This document shows positions 19,443 to 28,283 of a DNA stretch of 64,000 nt, in pieces. Source of the stretch: Streptomyces natalensis ATCC 27448 (GTDB taxonomy: Bacteria; Actinomycetota; Actinomycetes; Streptomycetales; Streptomycetaceae); contig NZ_JRKI01000008.1 in NCBI RefSeq assembly GCF_000935125.1, forward strand, positions 1 to 64,000, given 5' to 3'. Each line of letters starts with the position of its first letter. Position 1 is the stretch's first letter. The position numbers and the translations under genes were made by a program. The notes below the pieces were generated by a model, which was not told where the DNA came from, made no database searches, and saw only the letters and a list, made by a program, of their open reading frames with translations.

Positions 19443-19471
19443 GCGCCCCGGCCATGAGGCCGGGGCGCTTT
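19443..19471. terminator. Bidirectional terminator after secA
   Basis: A perfect 11-bp stem (GCGCCCCGGCC / GGCCGGGGCGC, loop ATGA) is followed by TTT. It lies between the convergent ends of secA and the Rv3235-family gene. Confidence 0.85.
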
Positions 19472-19495
19472 CGTGTGCCCGGCCGACGACACGGC

Positions 19496-20377
19496 CTAGG
19501 GGTGCGGTGCGGGGACCCATGGCCGGGGCATCGGGCCGATGTCGAGGGTGGCGCAGCGCCAGCGGGTGTCGGCGCCGCGTTCGAGGCGGAAGGCGAGGGC
19601 GCGCAGGCGGTCGCCGGAGGAGATACGGGCGAAGGCCTCGATGACGCCGTCGCGGGGGCGGCACAGACCGCATTCGCGGAGGGTGGGGACGGCGGCGGTG
19701 CGGCCCGGTGCGGGGCGGGGACGCAGGGGCGCCTGCGGGGCGAGCTCGACCAGCTGGTCGTAGGCCGTGGGCAGGGCGTGCCCCAGCAGGGCATGCACGG
19801 GGATCTGGCCGCTGAGCGCGAGCAGCAGCTGTCGGGCGAACCAGAGGTGCGGCCGCCGCTCGTGCGCCTGGCGCCGGGCCCCGGCGGTCGGCAGCCGCTC
19901 GGCGGCGGCCGCGGCTGCCGCCGAGCGGGCGCCCGGACCACCGGCGGCATCCGCCGTGCGGCCGGCGGACGGCCCGGCCGGGGCCGTACGGCCCGGAGTG
20001 GTGCGGGTGGCCGTCGACGGTCCGGCGGGCCGTGTGCGCCCCCGGCCGGGCCCCGCGCCGGGACCGCGGCCGGCGCCCCTGGGGCGGCGGGGGGAGGGGG
20101 TGCGGCTTGCGGGGGCCGGGGTGATGGGGGCGGATTCGGCGGCGGGGCCGGTGGCGGCGGCCGGGGTGGTGGGGGCGGCTTCGGGGCTGGTGCGGGGGCG
20201 TGGGGTGCGGGCGGCAGCGGTGTCGTCGCGGACCTCATCGGGCGCGCCGGCAGACGTCTTGCCGGACATCCCCAGGGACGTCTCCCCGGGCGTCCCTTCA
20301 AGAGCCCCCTCGGGAGTCGCGTAGTGCTCGGCCGCTGTGGCCGCGTCGGAGGGTCGGGTCGGATGGCTGTCCGTCAT
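19496..20377 (-). CDS. Rv3235 family protein
   Basis: 293 aa from the ATG giving MTDSHPTRPSD; GGGGGA lies 8 nt upstream, while the ATG six bases earlier sits too close to it. Residues 1-165 are Pro/Ala/Thr/Arg-rich low complexity. The C-terminal ~110 residues form the conserved Rv3235 domain (HLWFARQLLLALSGQIPVHALLGHALPTAYDQL, then VIEAFARISSGDRLRALAFRLERG). The homologous gene also lies near secA1 in mycobacteria, so the link with SecA is conserved, but no function is established. No signal peptide is visible. The gene converges on secA. Confidence 0.82.
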   Translation of the reverse strand: MTDSHPTRPSDAATAAEHYATPEGALEGTPGETSLGMSGKTSAGAPDEVRDDTAAARTPRPRTSPEAAPTTPAAATGPAAESAPITPAPASRTPSPRRPRGAGRGPGAGPGRGRTRPAGPSTATRTTPGRTAPAGPSAGRTADAAGGPGARSAAAAAAAERLPTAGARRQAHERRPHLWFARQLLLALSGQIPVHALLGHALPTAYDQLVELAPQAPLRPRPAPGRTAAVPTLRECGLCRPRDGVIEAFARISSGDRLRALAFRLERGADTRWRCATLDIGPMPRPWVPAPHP

Positions 20378-20661
20378 GAGCATGTCCCCCTTGTGCCGGG
20401 TTGGTCGATTACCGGGCGGTAGCTTCGGTGGATCTTCTCGGCGGGGCCGGGCGGGCGGCAAGGCGGGCCGGGGCCGCGCGGCGGGGCGTGCAGAGTTCAC
20501 CCTTCCGTGGTGGGGGCGTGCGAAATCGCGGGTGGGAGGGGGCGGGACGAGGTTCCGCGGCCAGGGTGGGGAGGGCGTGCGGGAGCCCTGATGGGGGACT
20601 CTCGCCCGTATGCTGGCTGAGCATTCTTCAGAGTCGAGCGAAATGAGCGGAAGCGGCTGCC

Positions 20662-21168
20662 ATGCGCGTCTATGTCCCCCTGACACTTTCCGGTCTCGCC
20701 GAGGCGCACAAAAGCGGTGAGCTGGGCGCGGGGCCCGTCGACGCGTACGCCGTCACGCCCGCGCTGCGCGAGTGGTACGTCTCGGACGACATCGAGGAGC
20801 TGGAGTATGCGGCGCTGAACCGCGCGGCCCAGGCCTCGCTGCGGCAGCTCGCGGGCAATCCGCAGGTGGCGCGGCGGCGGGTCGTGGTGGCGGTGGATGT
20901 GCCCGAAGGGGTGGCGGTGGCGGATCCGGACCGGGCGCTGGACGAGTCGGCGCTGGGTCAGGTGCGGCTGGCCGGGCCGGTGCCGCTCACGACGGCGGCC
21001 GCGGTGCATGTGGATGCGGACGATGCGGAGCCGGATGTCGCGGCGGCCGCGGCGGCGCTGGGTGCAGCGGACCAGGGCGACGACGATGCGCAGTTCACGG
21101 TGGACGGTGCGCAGGACCACGATCTGATGTGGTTCGGGGTGCAGGAGATTCCGCACCTGCTGGCGTAG
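20662..21168 (+). CDS. DUF6912 family protein
   Basis: 168 aa beginning MRVYVPLTLSGLAEAHKSGELG, a start typical of this actinobacterial family of small cytoplasmic proteins. It has a conserved N-terminal half (PVDAYAVTPALREWY, DIEELEYAALNRAAQASLRQL) and a more acidic C-terminal half, and ends in DHDLMWFGVQEIPHLLA. The upstream GCGGAAGCGG gives only a weak ribosome site. It is followed 63 bp later by a HAD hydrolase gene, probably in one transcript. No enzymatic motif is visible and the role is unknown. Confidence 0.82.
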   Translation: MRVYVPLTLSGLAEAHKSGELGAGPVDAYAVTPALREWYVSDDIEELEYAALNRAAQASLRQLAGNPQVARRRVVVAVDVPEGVAVADPDRALDESALGQVRLAGPVPLTTAAAVHVDADDAEPDVAAAAAALGAADQGDDDAQFTVDGAQDHDLMWFGVQEIPHLLA

Positions 21169-21231
21169 CGCGGCCGGGGCCCCGCCGGTCCGCCCCGCGG
21201 CGTTGTCAGTGGGTGCGGGTACGTTTTCTGC

Positions 21232-21960
21232 ATGGGGAAGGACGCGGGGACGTACACGACGGGGACGCATATGGCCATGGACGGGACGCGGCGCGCGGCG
21301 CACATCGTGTGGGACTGGAACGGCACGTTGTTCCACGACACCGATGCGGTGATAGGGGCCACCAATTCCGCATTCGCGGAGCTCGGGCTGGCGCCCATCA
21401 CGCTGGAGCAGTACCGCGAGCTGTACTGCGTGCCGGTTCCGAAGTTCTACGAGCGGCTGATGGGGCGGATGCCGACGGAGGCCGAGTGGCTGGTGATGGA
21501 TGCGACCTTTCACCGGCATTACACCGAGCACCGGGTGCGGTGCGGGCTGGCCGAAGGGGCGGATCTGCTGCTGGCGGAGTGGCAGGCGGCCGGGCACAGC
21601 CAGTCGATCCTCAGCATGTTCGGGCACGACGAGCTGATACCCCTGGTGCGCGGCTTCGGGATCGAGGCGCGTTTCGTACGGGTGGACGGCAGGACCGGGC
21701 CGTCCGGCGGCGGCAAGAGCGAGCACATGGTGCGGCATCTTGCGGCGCTGCGGGATGTGGAGCCGGGGCGTACGGTCGTGATCGGTGACGCGCTCGATGA
21801 TGCGGTGGCCGCGCGGGAATCCGGGGCGCATGCGGTGCTCTACACCGGCGGCTCGCACAGCCGGGCCAGCCTGGAGGGCGCCGGAGCGCCGGTGGTGGAC
21901 ACCCTCGCCGAGGCGGTGGCGGCCGCGTCGGAGCTGGCGCGGGGCGGCGCGGCCGGGTGA
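21232..21960 (+). CDS. HAD family hydrolase
   Basis: 242 aa from the first ATG; an ATG about 15 codons later (MAMDGTRRAAHIVWDW) is an alternative start and closer to the family's length. HAD motif I reads VWDWNGTLFHD, with the usual second Asp replaced by Asn (D-W-N-G-T). Motif II is near SQSILSMFG, the motif III Lys is in GGGKSEHM, and motif IV is VIGDALDDAVAARESG. Phosphoglycolate-phosphatase-like enzymes are the closest type. The Asp-to-Asn change may alter acid/base catalysis, though it recurs in a subset of HAD proteins as far as I know. The substrate cannot be inferred. Confidence 0.85.
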   Translation: MGKDAGTYTTGTHMAMDGTRRAAHIVWDWNGTLFHDTDAVIGATNSAFAELGLAPITLEQYRELYCVPVPKFYERLMGRMPTEAEWLVMDATFHRHYTEHRVRCGLAEGADLLLAEWQAAGHSQSILSMFGHDELIPLVRGFGIEARFVRVDGRTGPSGGGKSEHMVRHLAALRDVEPGRTVVIGDALDDAVAARESGAHAVLYTGGSHSRASLEGAGAPVVDTLAEAVAAASELARGGAAG

Positions 21961-22094
21961 CCGGCGGCACGGACCAGGCGGCACCGACCGGGAGCGCCGG
22001 CCGGGAGTGTGGAAGGACCCGTCGGAGCGTGGAATGACCCGTCGGCGTGCAGCCGGACCGCCTCGTACCATCGCACATCCGGGCGGGCCGGACG

Positions 22095-22122
22095 TTGTCC
22101 GGATGGGCTAAGTTCATAGTGG
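22095..22122 (+). promoter_or_regulatory. Candidate promoter ahead of the gdh leader
   Basis: TTGTCC and TAGTGG are 16 bp apart. A start near 22129 would lie just before the GGAGAAGG ribosome site of the small leader ORF and would give a gdh leader of about 310 nt. The match to the Streptomyces housekeeping consensus is moderate. Confidence 0.35.
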
Positions 22123-22143
22123 GGTTTTGTACGGAGAAGGCCC

Positions 22144-22245
22144 ATGACGGCACCCCTGCCGAGAGCGATAGCCTTGCAGCGTGATCAGCGCGATAACCCG
22201 CGGGGGCATCGAGGCCCCCGCCGTGCGCCCGGGACACCACCGTGA
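22144..22245 (+). CDS. Possible 33-aa leader peptide upstream of NAD-glutamate dehydrogenase
   Basis: An ATG preceded by GGAG (22133-22136, 7 nt spacing) opens a 33-codon frame starting MTAPLPRAIALQRDQRDNPRG and ending in TGA. It lies in the 479-bp gap 21961-22439 ahead of gdh. A hairpin (CGGGGGC 22201-22207 / GCCCCCG 22214-22220, 6-nt loop, plus one outer G-C pair) falls inside the frame, so ribosome movement could affect its folding. The remaining leader (22246-22439) contains the palindrome GTCGACGTCGAC (22339-22350) and no other clear gene. The peptide is rich in Arg and Pro; conservation is unknown. Confidence 0.35.
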   Translation: MTAPLPRAIALQRDQRDNPRGHRGPRRAPGTPP

Positions 22246-22439
22246 CCGGGCGGTCGCTGGTCTTTGCGGCTACATCCCCGTGTCGACTGTGTCACCACTC
22301 GTCGAACACGGCACGGCCCTCCCTCACCGCGGCATAGCGTCGACGTCGACAGGACACCCCGTGTCGTGGCGGCGTTGTGCGGCATCCACCACGTTCTTCC
22401 ACAACGTCACGCAACGGCGCGCGACAGGAGCCAGAGGAC

Positions 22440-25400
22440 ATGCAGACCAAGCTGGACGAAGCCAAGACCGAGCTGCTCGCCAGGGCCGCCCGGGTCGCTG
22501 AAAACAGTCCGGCCGGGGGACGCCTCCCGGTACGCGGACTCGACCCGGAGACCCTCACGGGATATCTCCAGCGCTACTACCTGCACACCGCCCCCGAGGA
22601 CCTCACCGACCGCGACCCGGTCGACGTCTTCGGCGCCGCGCTCTCCCACTACCGTCTCGCCGAGACGCGCCCCCAGGGCACCGCGAACGTCCGGGTGCAC
22701 ACCCCGACCGTCGAGGAGAACGGCTGGACGTGCAGCCACTCCGTCGTCGAGGTGGTCACCGACGACATGCCCTTCCTGGTCGACTCGGTCACCAATGAGC
22801 TCTCGCGCCAGGGCCGCGGCATCCATGTCGTCATCCACCCCCAGGTCACCGTCCGCCGCGACGTCGCGGGCAAGCTGATCGAGGTCCTCGACTGCAACGG
22901 CGAGCCGCACCCCAACGGCAACGGCAAGGCCGCCGCGCTGCCGCACGATGCGGTGACCGAGTCCTGGATCCACGTCGAGATCGACCGCGAGACCGACCGC
23001 GACGACCTCAAGCAGATCACCGCCGATCTGCTGCGGGTGCTGTCCGATGTCCGCGAGGCCGTCGAGGACTGGGACAAGATGCGTGCCGGCGCGCTGCGCA
23101 TGGCCGAGGAGCTGCCCGGCGAGCCGCTCGCCGACGATCTGCGCGACGAGGAGATCGCCGAGGCCCGCGAGCTGCTGCGCTGGCTGTCCGACGACCACTT
23201 CACCTTCATCGGCTACCGCGAGTACGAGCTGGCCTCCGCGCCCGGTGAGGGCGGCGTCGAGGAGGATGTGCTGACCGCCGTGCCCGGTACGGGCCTGGGC
23301 GTTCTGCGCTCCGACCCGCCGCACCGCGAGAGCGACGCCGGCCACCCCGTCTCGCCGTCCTTCAACCGGCTGCCCGCCGACGCCCGCGCCAAGGCCCGCG
23401 AGCACAAGCTGCTGATCCTGACCAAGGCCAACAGCCGCGCCACCGTGCACCGCCCCTCGTACCTGGACTACGTCGGCGTCAAGAAGTTCGACAAGGACGG
23501 GAACGTCGTCGGTGAGCGGCGCTTCCTGGGCCTGTTCTCGTCGGCTGCCTACACCGAGTCCGTCCGCCGGGTCCCGGTCATCCGCCGCAAGGTCACCGAG
23601 GTCCTGGAGGGCGCCGGCTTCACCCCGGACAGCCACGACGGCCGCGACCTGCTCCAGATCCTGGAGACCTACCCGCGCGACGAGCTGTTCCAGACCCCGG
23701 TCGACCAGCTCCGGGCCATCGCCACCAGCGTCCTCTACCTGCAAGAGCGCCGCCGGCTGCGCCTGTACCTGCGCCAGGACGAGTACGGCCGCTACTACTC
23801 CGCGCTGGTCTACCTCTCGCGCGACCGCTACACCACCGGCGTCCGGCTGCGGCTGATCGACATCCTCAAGGAGGAGCTCGGCGGCACCAGCGTCGACTTC
23901 ACGGCCTGGAACACCGAATCGGTGCTCTCCCGGCTGCACTTCGTGATCCGGGTGGAGCCGGGCGCCTCCCTGCCCGACCTCACCGACGCGGATGTGGACC
24001 GTATCGAAGGCCGCCTGGTGGAGGCCGCCCGCTCCTGGGCCGACGGCTTCGCCGAGGCGCTGACCGCCGAATGCGGTGAGGAGCGCGCCGCCGAGCTGCT
24101 GCGCCGCTACAGCCAGGCCTTCCCGGAGGGCTACAAGGCCGACAACTCCCCGCGCAGCGCGGTCGCCGACCTCCAGCACCTGGAGAAGCTCACCGGCGAG
24201 GTGGGCAACGACTTCTCCGTCAGCCTCTACGAGCCGGTCGGTGCGGGCCCCGGTGAGCGACGCTTCAAGATCTACCGCACCGGCGAGCCGGTCTCGCTGT
24301 CGCGGGTGCTGCCGGGCCTGAACCGCCTGGGCGTCGAGGTCATCGACGAGCGCCCGCACGAGCTGCGCCGCGCCGACGGCACCGTCGCGTGGATCTACGA
24401 CTTCGGTCTGCGGCTGCCCGAGCACGTCTCCGGCGACGACGCCCGTGAGCGCTTCCAGGAAGCCTTCACCGCGGTGTGGACGGGCGCCGCCGAGAGCGAC
24501 AACTTCAACAAGCTGGTGCTCCAGGCCGGCCTCAACTGGCGCCAGGCGATGGTGCTGCGCGCCTACGCCAAGTACCTGCGGCAGGCCGGCGCCACCTTCA
24601 GCCAGACGTACATGGAGGACACCCTCTCCAACAACGTCCACACCACCCGGCTGCTGGTCTCGCTCTTCGAGGCGCGGATGGCCCCGGAGCGCCAGCGGGC
24701 CGGCACGGAGCTGACCGATGCGCTGCTGGAGGAGCTGGAGGCCGCGCTCGACCTGGTCGCCTCCCTGGACGAGGACCGCATCCTGCGCTCCTTCCTCACC
24801 GTCATCAAGGCGACCCTGCGCACCAACCACTACCAGCGCGACAGCCACGGCAATGCGCACGCCTACCTGTCCATGAAGCTCGACCCGCAGGCGATCCCCG
24901 ATCTGCCGGCGCCCCGCCCGGCGTACGAGATCTGGGTGTACTCGCCCCGCGTGGAGGGCGTCCACCTGCGCTTCGGCAAGGTCGCCCGCGGTGGTCTGCG
25001 CTGGTCGGACCGCCGGGAGGACTTCCGTACGGAGATCCTCGGCCTGGTCAAGGCGCAGATGGTCAAGAACACCGTCATCGTGCCGGTCGGTGCCAAGGGC
25101 GGCTTCGTCGGCAAGCAGCTGCCGGACCCGTCGGCGGACCGCGACGCCTGGCTGGTCGAGGGCATCGCCTGCTACAAGACCTTCATCTCCGGTCTGCTCG
25201 ACATCACCGACAACCTGGTCGGCGGCGAGGTCGTGCCGCCGAAGAACGTCGTGCGCCACGACGAGGACGACACCTACCTGGTGGTCGCGGCCGACAAGGG
25301 CACCGCGACGTTCTCGGACATCGCCAACGAGGTCGCCGAGTCGTACGGCTTCTGGCTGGGTGACGCCTTCGCCTCCGGCGGCAGCGCCGGCTACGACCAC

Positions 25401-27398
25401 AAGGGCATGGGCATCACCGCCCGCGGCGCCTGGGAGTCGGTCAAGCGCCACTTCCGCGAGCTGGGCCACGACACCCAGACCCAGGACTTCACCGCGGTCG
25501 GCGTCGGCGACATGTCCGGTGACGTCTTCGGCAACGGCATGCTGCTCAGCGAGCACATCCGGCTGGTGGCCGCGTTCGACCACCGGCACATCTTCCTCGA
25601 CCCCAACCCGGACGCGGCGACCTCGTACGCCGAGCGCCGCCGCCTCTTCGAGCTGCCGCGCTCCTCCTGGGCGGACTACAACACCGAGCTGCTCTCCCCG
25701 GGCGGCGGCATCCACCCCCGGTCGGCCAAGTCCATCCCGGTCAACGCGCAGGTGCGGGCCGCGCTCGGCATCGAGTCCGGCGTGAAGAAGATGACGCCGG
25801 CCGATCTGATGCAGGCCATCCTCAAGGCCCCGGTCGATCTGCTGTGGAACGGCGGCATCGGCACCTATGTGAAGTCCTCGGTGGAGACCCACACCGATGT
25901 CGGCGACAAGTCCAACGACGCCATCCGCGTCAACGGCGAGGACCTGCGGGTCAAGGTCGTCGGCGAGGGCGGCAACCTGGGCCTGACCCAGCTGGGCCGG
26001 ATCGAGTTCGCCATGGCCGGCGGCAAGATCAACACCGATGCGATCGACAACAGCGCCGGTGTGGACACCTCCGACCACGAGGTGAACATCAAGATCCTGC
26101 TGAACGCCGTGGTCGCCAACGGCGATATGACGGTCAAGCAGCGCAACAAGCTGCTCGCCGAGATGACCGACGAGGTCGGCGCGCTGGTGCTGCGCAACAA
26201 CTACGCGCAGAACACCGCCCTCGCACTGGCCCAGGCCCAGTCCTCCAGCATGCTGCACGCCCAGCAGCGCTTCATGCGCCGCCTGGTGCGCGACGGCGAT
26301 CTCGACCGGGCGCTGGAGTTCCTGCCCACCGACCGGCAGATCCGCGAGCGGCTCACCGCCGGGCGCGGTCTGACGCAGCCCGAGACCGCGGTGCTGCTGG
26401 CGTACACCAAGATCACGGTGGCCGATGCCCTGATCCAGACGCCGCTGCCGGACGACCCCTACCTCCAGCGGCTGCTGCACGCCTACTTCCCCTCGGCGCT
26501 CTACGACCGCTTCGCCGAGCAGGTCGACGGGCATGCGCTGCGCCGGGAGATCGTGACGACGGTGATGGTCAACGACACCGTCAACACCGGCGGTACGAGC
26601 TTCCTGCACCGTATGCGCGAGGAGACCGGCGCCTCGCTCGAAGAGGTCGTACGGGCGCACACCGCGGCCCGCGCGATCTTCCGGCTGGGCCATGTCTGGG
26701 ACGACGTCGAGGCGCTCGACACCGTCGTCGCGGCCGATGTGCAGACCCGCATCCGGCTGCACTCGCGGCGGCTGGTCGAGCGCGGCACCCGCTGGCTGCT
26801 CAACAACCGGCCGCAGCCGCTGGAGCTGTCGGGCACCATCGACTTCTTCGGCGACCGGGTCGCCCAGGTCTGGGCGGAGCTGCCCAAGCTGCTCCAGGGC
26901 AGCGACGCCGAATGGCACCAGAGGATCCTGGAGGAGCTGACCGGCAGCGGGGTGCCCGAGGCGCTCGCCGTCCAGGTGGCCGGCTTCTCCTCGGTCTTCC
27001 CGGCGCTGGACATCGTCGCCATCGCGGACCGCAGCGGCAAGGAGCCGCTGGAGGTCGCGGAGGTCTACTACGACCTGGGCGACCGGCTGCGGATCAACCA
27101 GCTCCTGGACCGCATCCTGGAGCTGCCGCGGGCCGACCGCTGGCAGTCGATGGCCCGCGCCTCCATCCGCGAGGACCTGTTCGCCGCGCATGCGGCGCTG
27201 ACCAGCGACGTCCTGGCGGCCGGCAACGGCTCCGGCACGCCCGAGCAGCGCTTCAAGGCATGGGAGGAAGCCAACGGCGCCATCCTGGGCCGCGCCCGCG
27301 CCACGCTGGAGGAGATCCACGGGTCGGAGGGCTTCGACCTGGCCAACCTGTCGGTCGCCATGCGGACGATGCGCACGCTGCTGCGCACGCACAGCTGA
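22440..27398 (+). CDS. gdhB: NAD-dependent glutamate dehydrogenase, ~180-kDa class
   Basis: 1652 aa from the ATG giving MQTKLDEAKTELLARA, with AGGAG upstream. The enzyme oxidatively deaminates glutamate to 2-oxoglutarate and ammonia with NAD. The size matches the L_180 class first described in Streptomyces clavuligerus. The long N-terminal ACT-like regulatory region (1-700) precedes the catalytic core (~700-1200), which has KVARGGLRWSDRREDFRTEILGLVKAQMVKN (substrate Lys region), VPVGAKGGF and, in the NAD domain, VGVGDMSGDVFGNGML. The C-terminal ~400 residues are helical and also family-specific. The gene is monocistronic, with a long leader and a 25-bp terminator. Confidence 0.96.
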   Translation: MQTKLDEAKTELLARAARVAENSPAGGRLPVRGLDPETLTGYLQRYYLHTAPEDLTDRDPVDVFGAALSHYRLAETRPQGTANVRVHTPTVEENGWTCSHSVVEVVTDDMPFLVDSVTNELSRQGRGIHVVIHPQVTVRRDVAGKLIEVLDCNGEPHPNGNGKAAALPHDAVTESWIHVEIDRETDRDDLKQITADLLRVLSDVREAVEDWDKMRAGALRMAEELPGEPLADDLRDEEIAEARELLRWLSDDHFTFIGYREYELASAPGEGGVEEDVLTAVPGTGLGVLRSDPPHRESDAGHPVSPSFNRLPADARAKAREHKLLILTKANSRATVHRPSYLDYVGVKKFDKDGNVVGERRFLGLFSSAAYTESVRRVPVIRRKVTEVLEGAGFTPDSHDGRDLLQILETYPRDELFQTPVDQLRAIATSVLYLQERRRLRLYLRQDEYGRYYSALVYLSRDRYTTGVRLRLIDILKEELGGTSVDFTAWNTESVLSRLHFVIRVEPGASLPDLTDADVDRIEGRLVEAARSWADGFAEALTAECGEERAAELLRRYSQAFPEGYKADNSPRSAVADLQHLEKLTGEVGNDFSVSLYEPVGAGPGERRFKIYRTGEPVSLSRVLPGLNRLGVEVIDERPHELRRADGTVAWIYDFGLRLPEHVSGDDARERFQEAFTAVWTGAAESDNFNKLVLQAGLNWRQAMVLRAYAKYLRQAGATFSQTYMEDTLSNNVHTTRLLVSLFEARMAPERQRAGTELTDALLEELEAALDLVASLDEDRILRSFLTVIKATLRTNHYQRDSHGNAHAYLSMKLDPQAIPDLPAPRPAYEIWVYSPRVEGVHLRFGKVARGGLRWSDRREDFRTEILGLVKAQMVKNTVIVPVGAKGGFVGKQLPDPSADRDAWLVEGIACYKTFISGLLDITDNLVGGEVVPPKNVVRHDEDDTYLVVAADKGTATFSDIANEVAESYGFWLGDAFASGGSAGYDHKGMGITARGAWESVKRHFRELGHDTQTQDFTAVGVGDMSGDVFGNGMLLSEHIRLVAAFDHRHIFLDPNPDAATSYAERRRLFELPRSSWADYNTELLSPGGGIHPRSAKSIPVNAQVRAALGIESGVKKMTPADLMQAILKAPVDLLWNGGIGTYVKSSVETHTDVGDKSNDAIRVNGEDLRVKVVGEGGNLGLTQLGRIEFAMAGGKINTDAIDNSAGVDTSDHEVNIKILLNAVVANGDMTVKQRNKLLAEMTDEVGALVLRNNYAQNTALALAQAQSSSMLHAQQRFMRRLVRDGDLDRALEFLPTDRQIRERLTAGRGLTQPETAVLLAYTKITVADALIQTPLPDDPYLQRLLHAYFPSALYDRFAEQVDGHALRREIVTTVMVNDTVNTGGTSFLHRMREETGASLEEVVRAHTAARAIFRLGHVWDDVEALDTVVAADVQTRIRLHSRRLVERGTRWLLNNRPQPLELSGTIDFFGDRVAQVWAELPKLLQGSDAEWHQRILEELTGSGVPEALAVQVAGFSSVFPALDIVAIADRSGKEPLEVAEVYYDLGDRLRINQLLDRILELPRADRWQSMARASIREDLFAAHAALTSDVLAAGNGSGTPEQRFKAWEEANGAILGRARATLEEIHGSEGFDLANLSVAMRTMRTLLRTHS

Positions 27399-27407
27399 GG
27401 CCCGGCA

Positions 27408-27462
27408 ACGGGAACGGGGACGGCCCCGGAGCGCACTGCTCCGGGGCCGTCCCCGTTCCCGT
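27408..27462. terminator. 25-bp perfect bidirectional terminator
   Basis: Arms 27408-27432 and 27438-27462 are exactly complementary over 25 bp around the 5-nt loop GCACT. The structure lies between the convergent gdh and ABC-exporter genes, 9 bp after the gdh stop. It has no T tract, but its length makes it one of the strongest hairpins in the window. Confidence 0.9.
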
Positions 27463-27485
27463 ACGGCGCCGCCCGCCCGGGGTGC

Positions 27486-28283
27486 CTAGCGGTGTTCCTC
27501 GTACGCGGTGACGACCTCCTCGGTGGGGCCGTCCATGATCAGCTCGCCCCGCTCCAGCCACAGCACGCGATCGCAGGTGTCGCGGATGGACTTGTTGTTG
27601 TGGCTGACCAGGAAGACCGTGCCGGCCTCCTTGCGCAGCTCGCGGATGCGTTCCTCGGAGCGCTTCTGGAAGGCGCGGTCGCCGGTGGCCAGCGCCTCGT
27701 CGATCATCAGCACGTCGTGGTCCTTGGCCGCCGCGATGGAGAAGCGCAGGCGGGCGGCCATACCGGAGGAGTACGTCCGCATCGGCAGGGAGATGAAGTC
27801 GCCCTTCTCGTTGATGCCGGAGAAGTCGACGATGCCGTCGCGGCGTTCGCGGACCTCCTCCCGGCTCATGCCCATCGCCAGGCCGCCGAGCAGGACGTTC
27901 TTCTCACCGGTCAGGTCGTTCATCAGCGCGGCATTGACGCCCAGAAGCGAGGGCTGGCCCTGGGTGTAGACATGGCCGCGCTCGGCGGGCAGCAGGCCGG
28001 CGACCGCCTTGAGCAGCGTCGACTTGCCCGAACCGTTGGACCCGATCAGGCCGATCGACTCGCCGCGGTAGGCGGTGAAGGAGACGCCCTTGACGGCGTG
28101 CACCTCGCGTACGCCCGTCGACGGCTTGCGGCGGACGATGCGGTTGAGGGCCGCGGTGGCGCTGCCCTTGCCCGCGCCCGTGCCGTACACCCGGTAGACG
28201 ATGTGCAGATCGTCCGCGATCACGGTCGGGATACGGTCCTCGGCGGCCCGGGTCTGCCGCAGGTCATCGGTCTGCTCAGCCAC
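27486..28283 (-). CDS. ABC exporter ATP-binding subunit, TagH/Wzt-like
   Basis: 265 aa. Walker A is GSNGSGKSTLL (~84-94). The signature loop is YSSGMAARLRFSIAAA, the degenerate form used by polysaccharide and teichoic-acid exporters, and Walker B is DVLMIDEALATGD. The H-loop is VSHN. An N-terminal ~55-residue extension carries a VYGTGAGKGSATAALNRIVRRKPSTGV segment typical of TagH-like proteins. There is no C-terminal carbohydrate-binding domain of the long Wzt type. It overlaps the permease gene by 8 bp. The pair should export a lipid-linked envelope polymer across the membrane. Confidence 0.93.
   Translation of the reverse strand: MAEQTDDLRQTRAAEDRIPTVIADDLHIVYRVYGTGAGKGSATAALNRIVRRKPSTGVREVHAVKGVSFTAYRGESIGLIGSNGSGKSTLLKAVAGLLPAERGHVYTQGQPSLLGVNAALMNDLTGEKNVLLGGLAMGMSREEVRERRDGIVDFSGINEKGDFISLPMRTYSSGMAARLRFSIAAAKDHDVLMIDEALATGDRAFQKRSEERIRELRKEAGTVFLVSHNNKSIRDTCDRVLWLERGELIMDGPTEEVVTAYEEHR

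Noticed and set aside
22181..22501. A 106-codon GTG frame overlapping the start of gdh
   Set aside because: It runs into gdh in another frame, lacks a clear ribosome site and shows no family pattern; the short ATG frame at 22144 has better signals.
22407..27392. A minus-strand open frame of 1661 codons opposite gdh
   Set aside because: It mirrors the gdh codons. In very GC-rich DNA the antisense frame lacks stops; the composition is Val/Gly/Ala/Arg-rich with no family motif.
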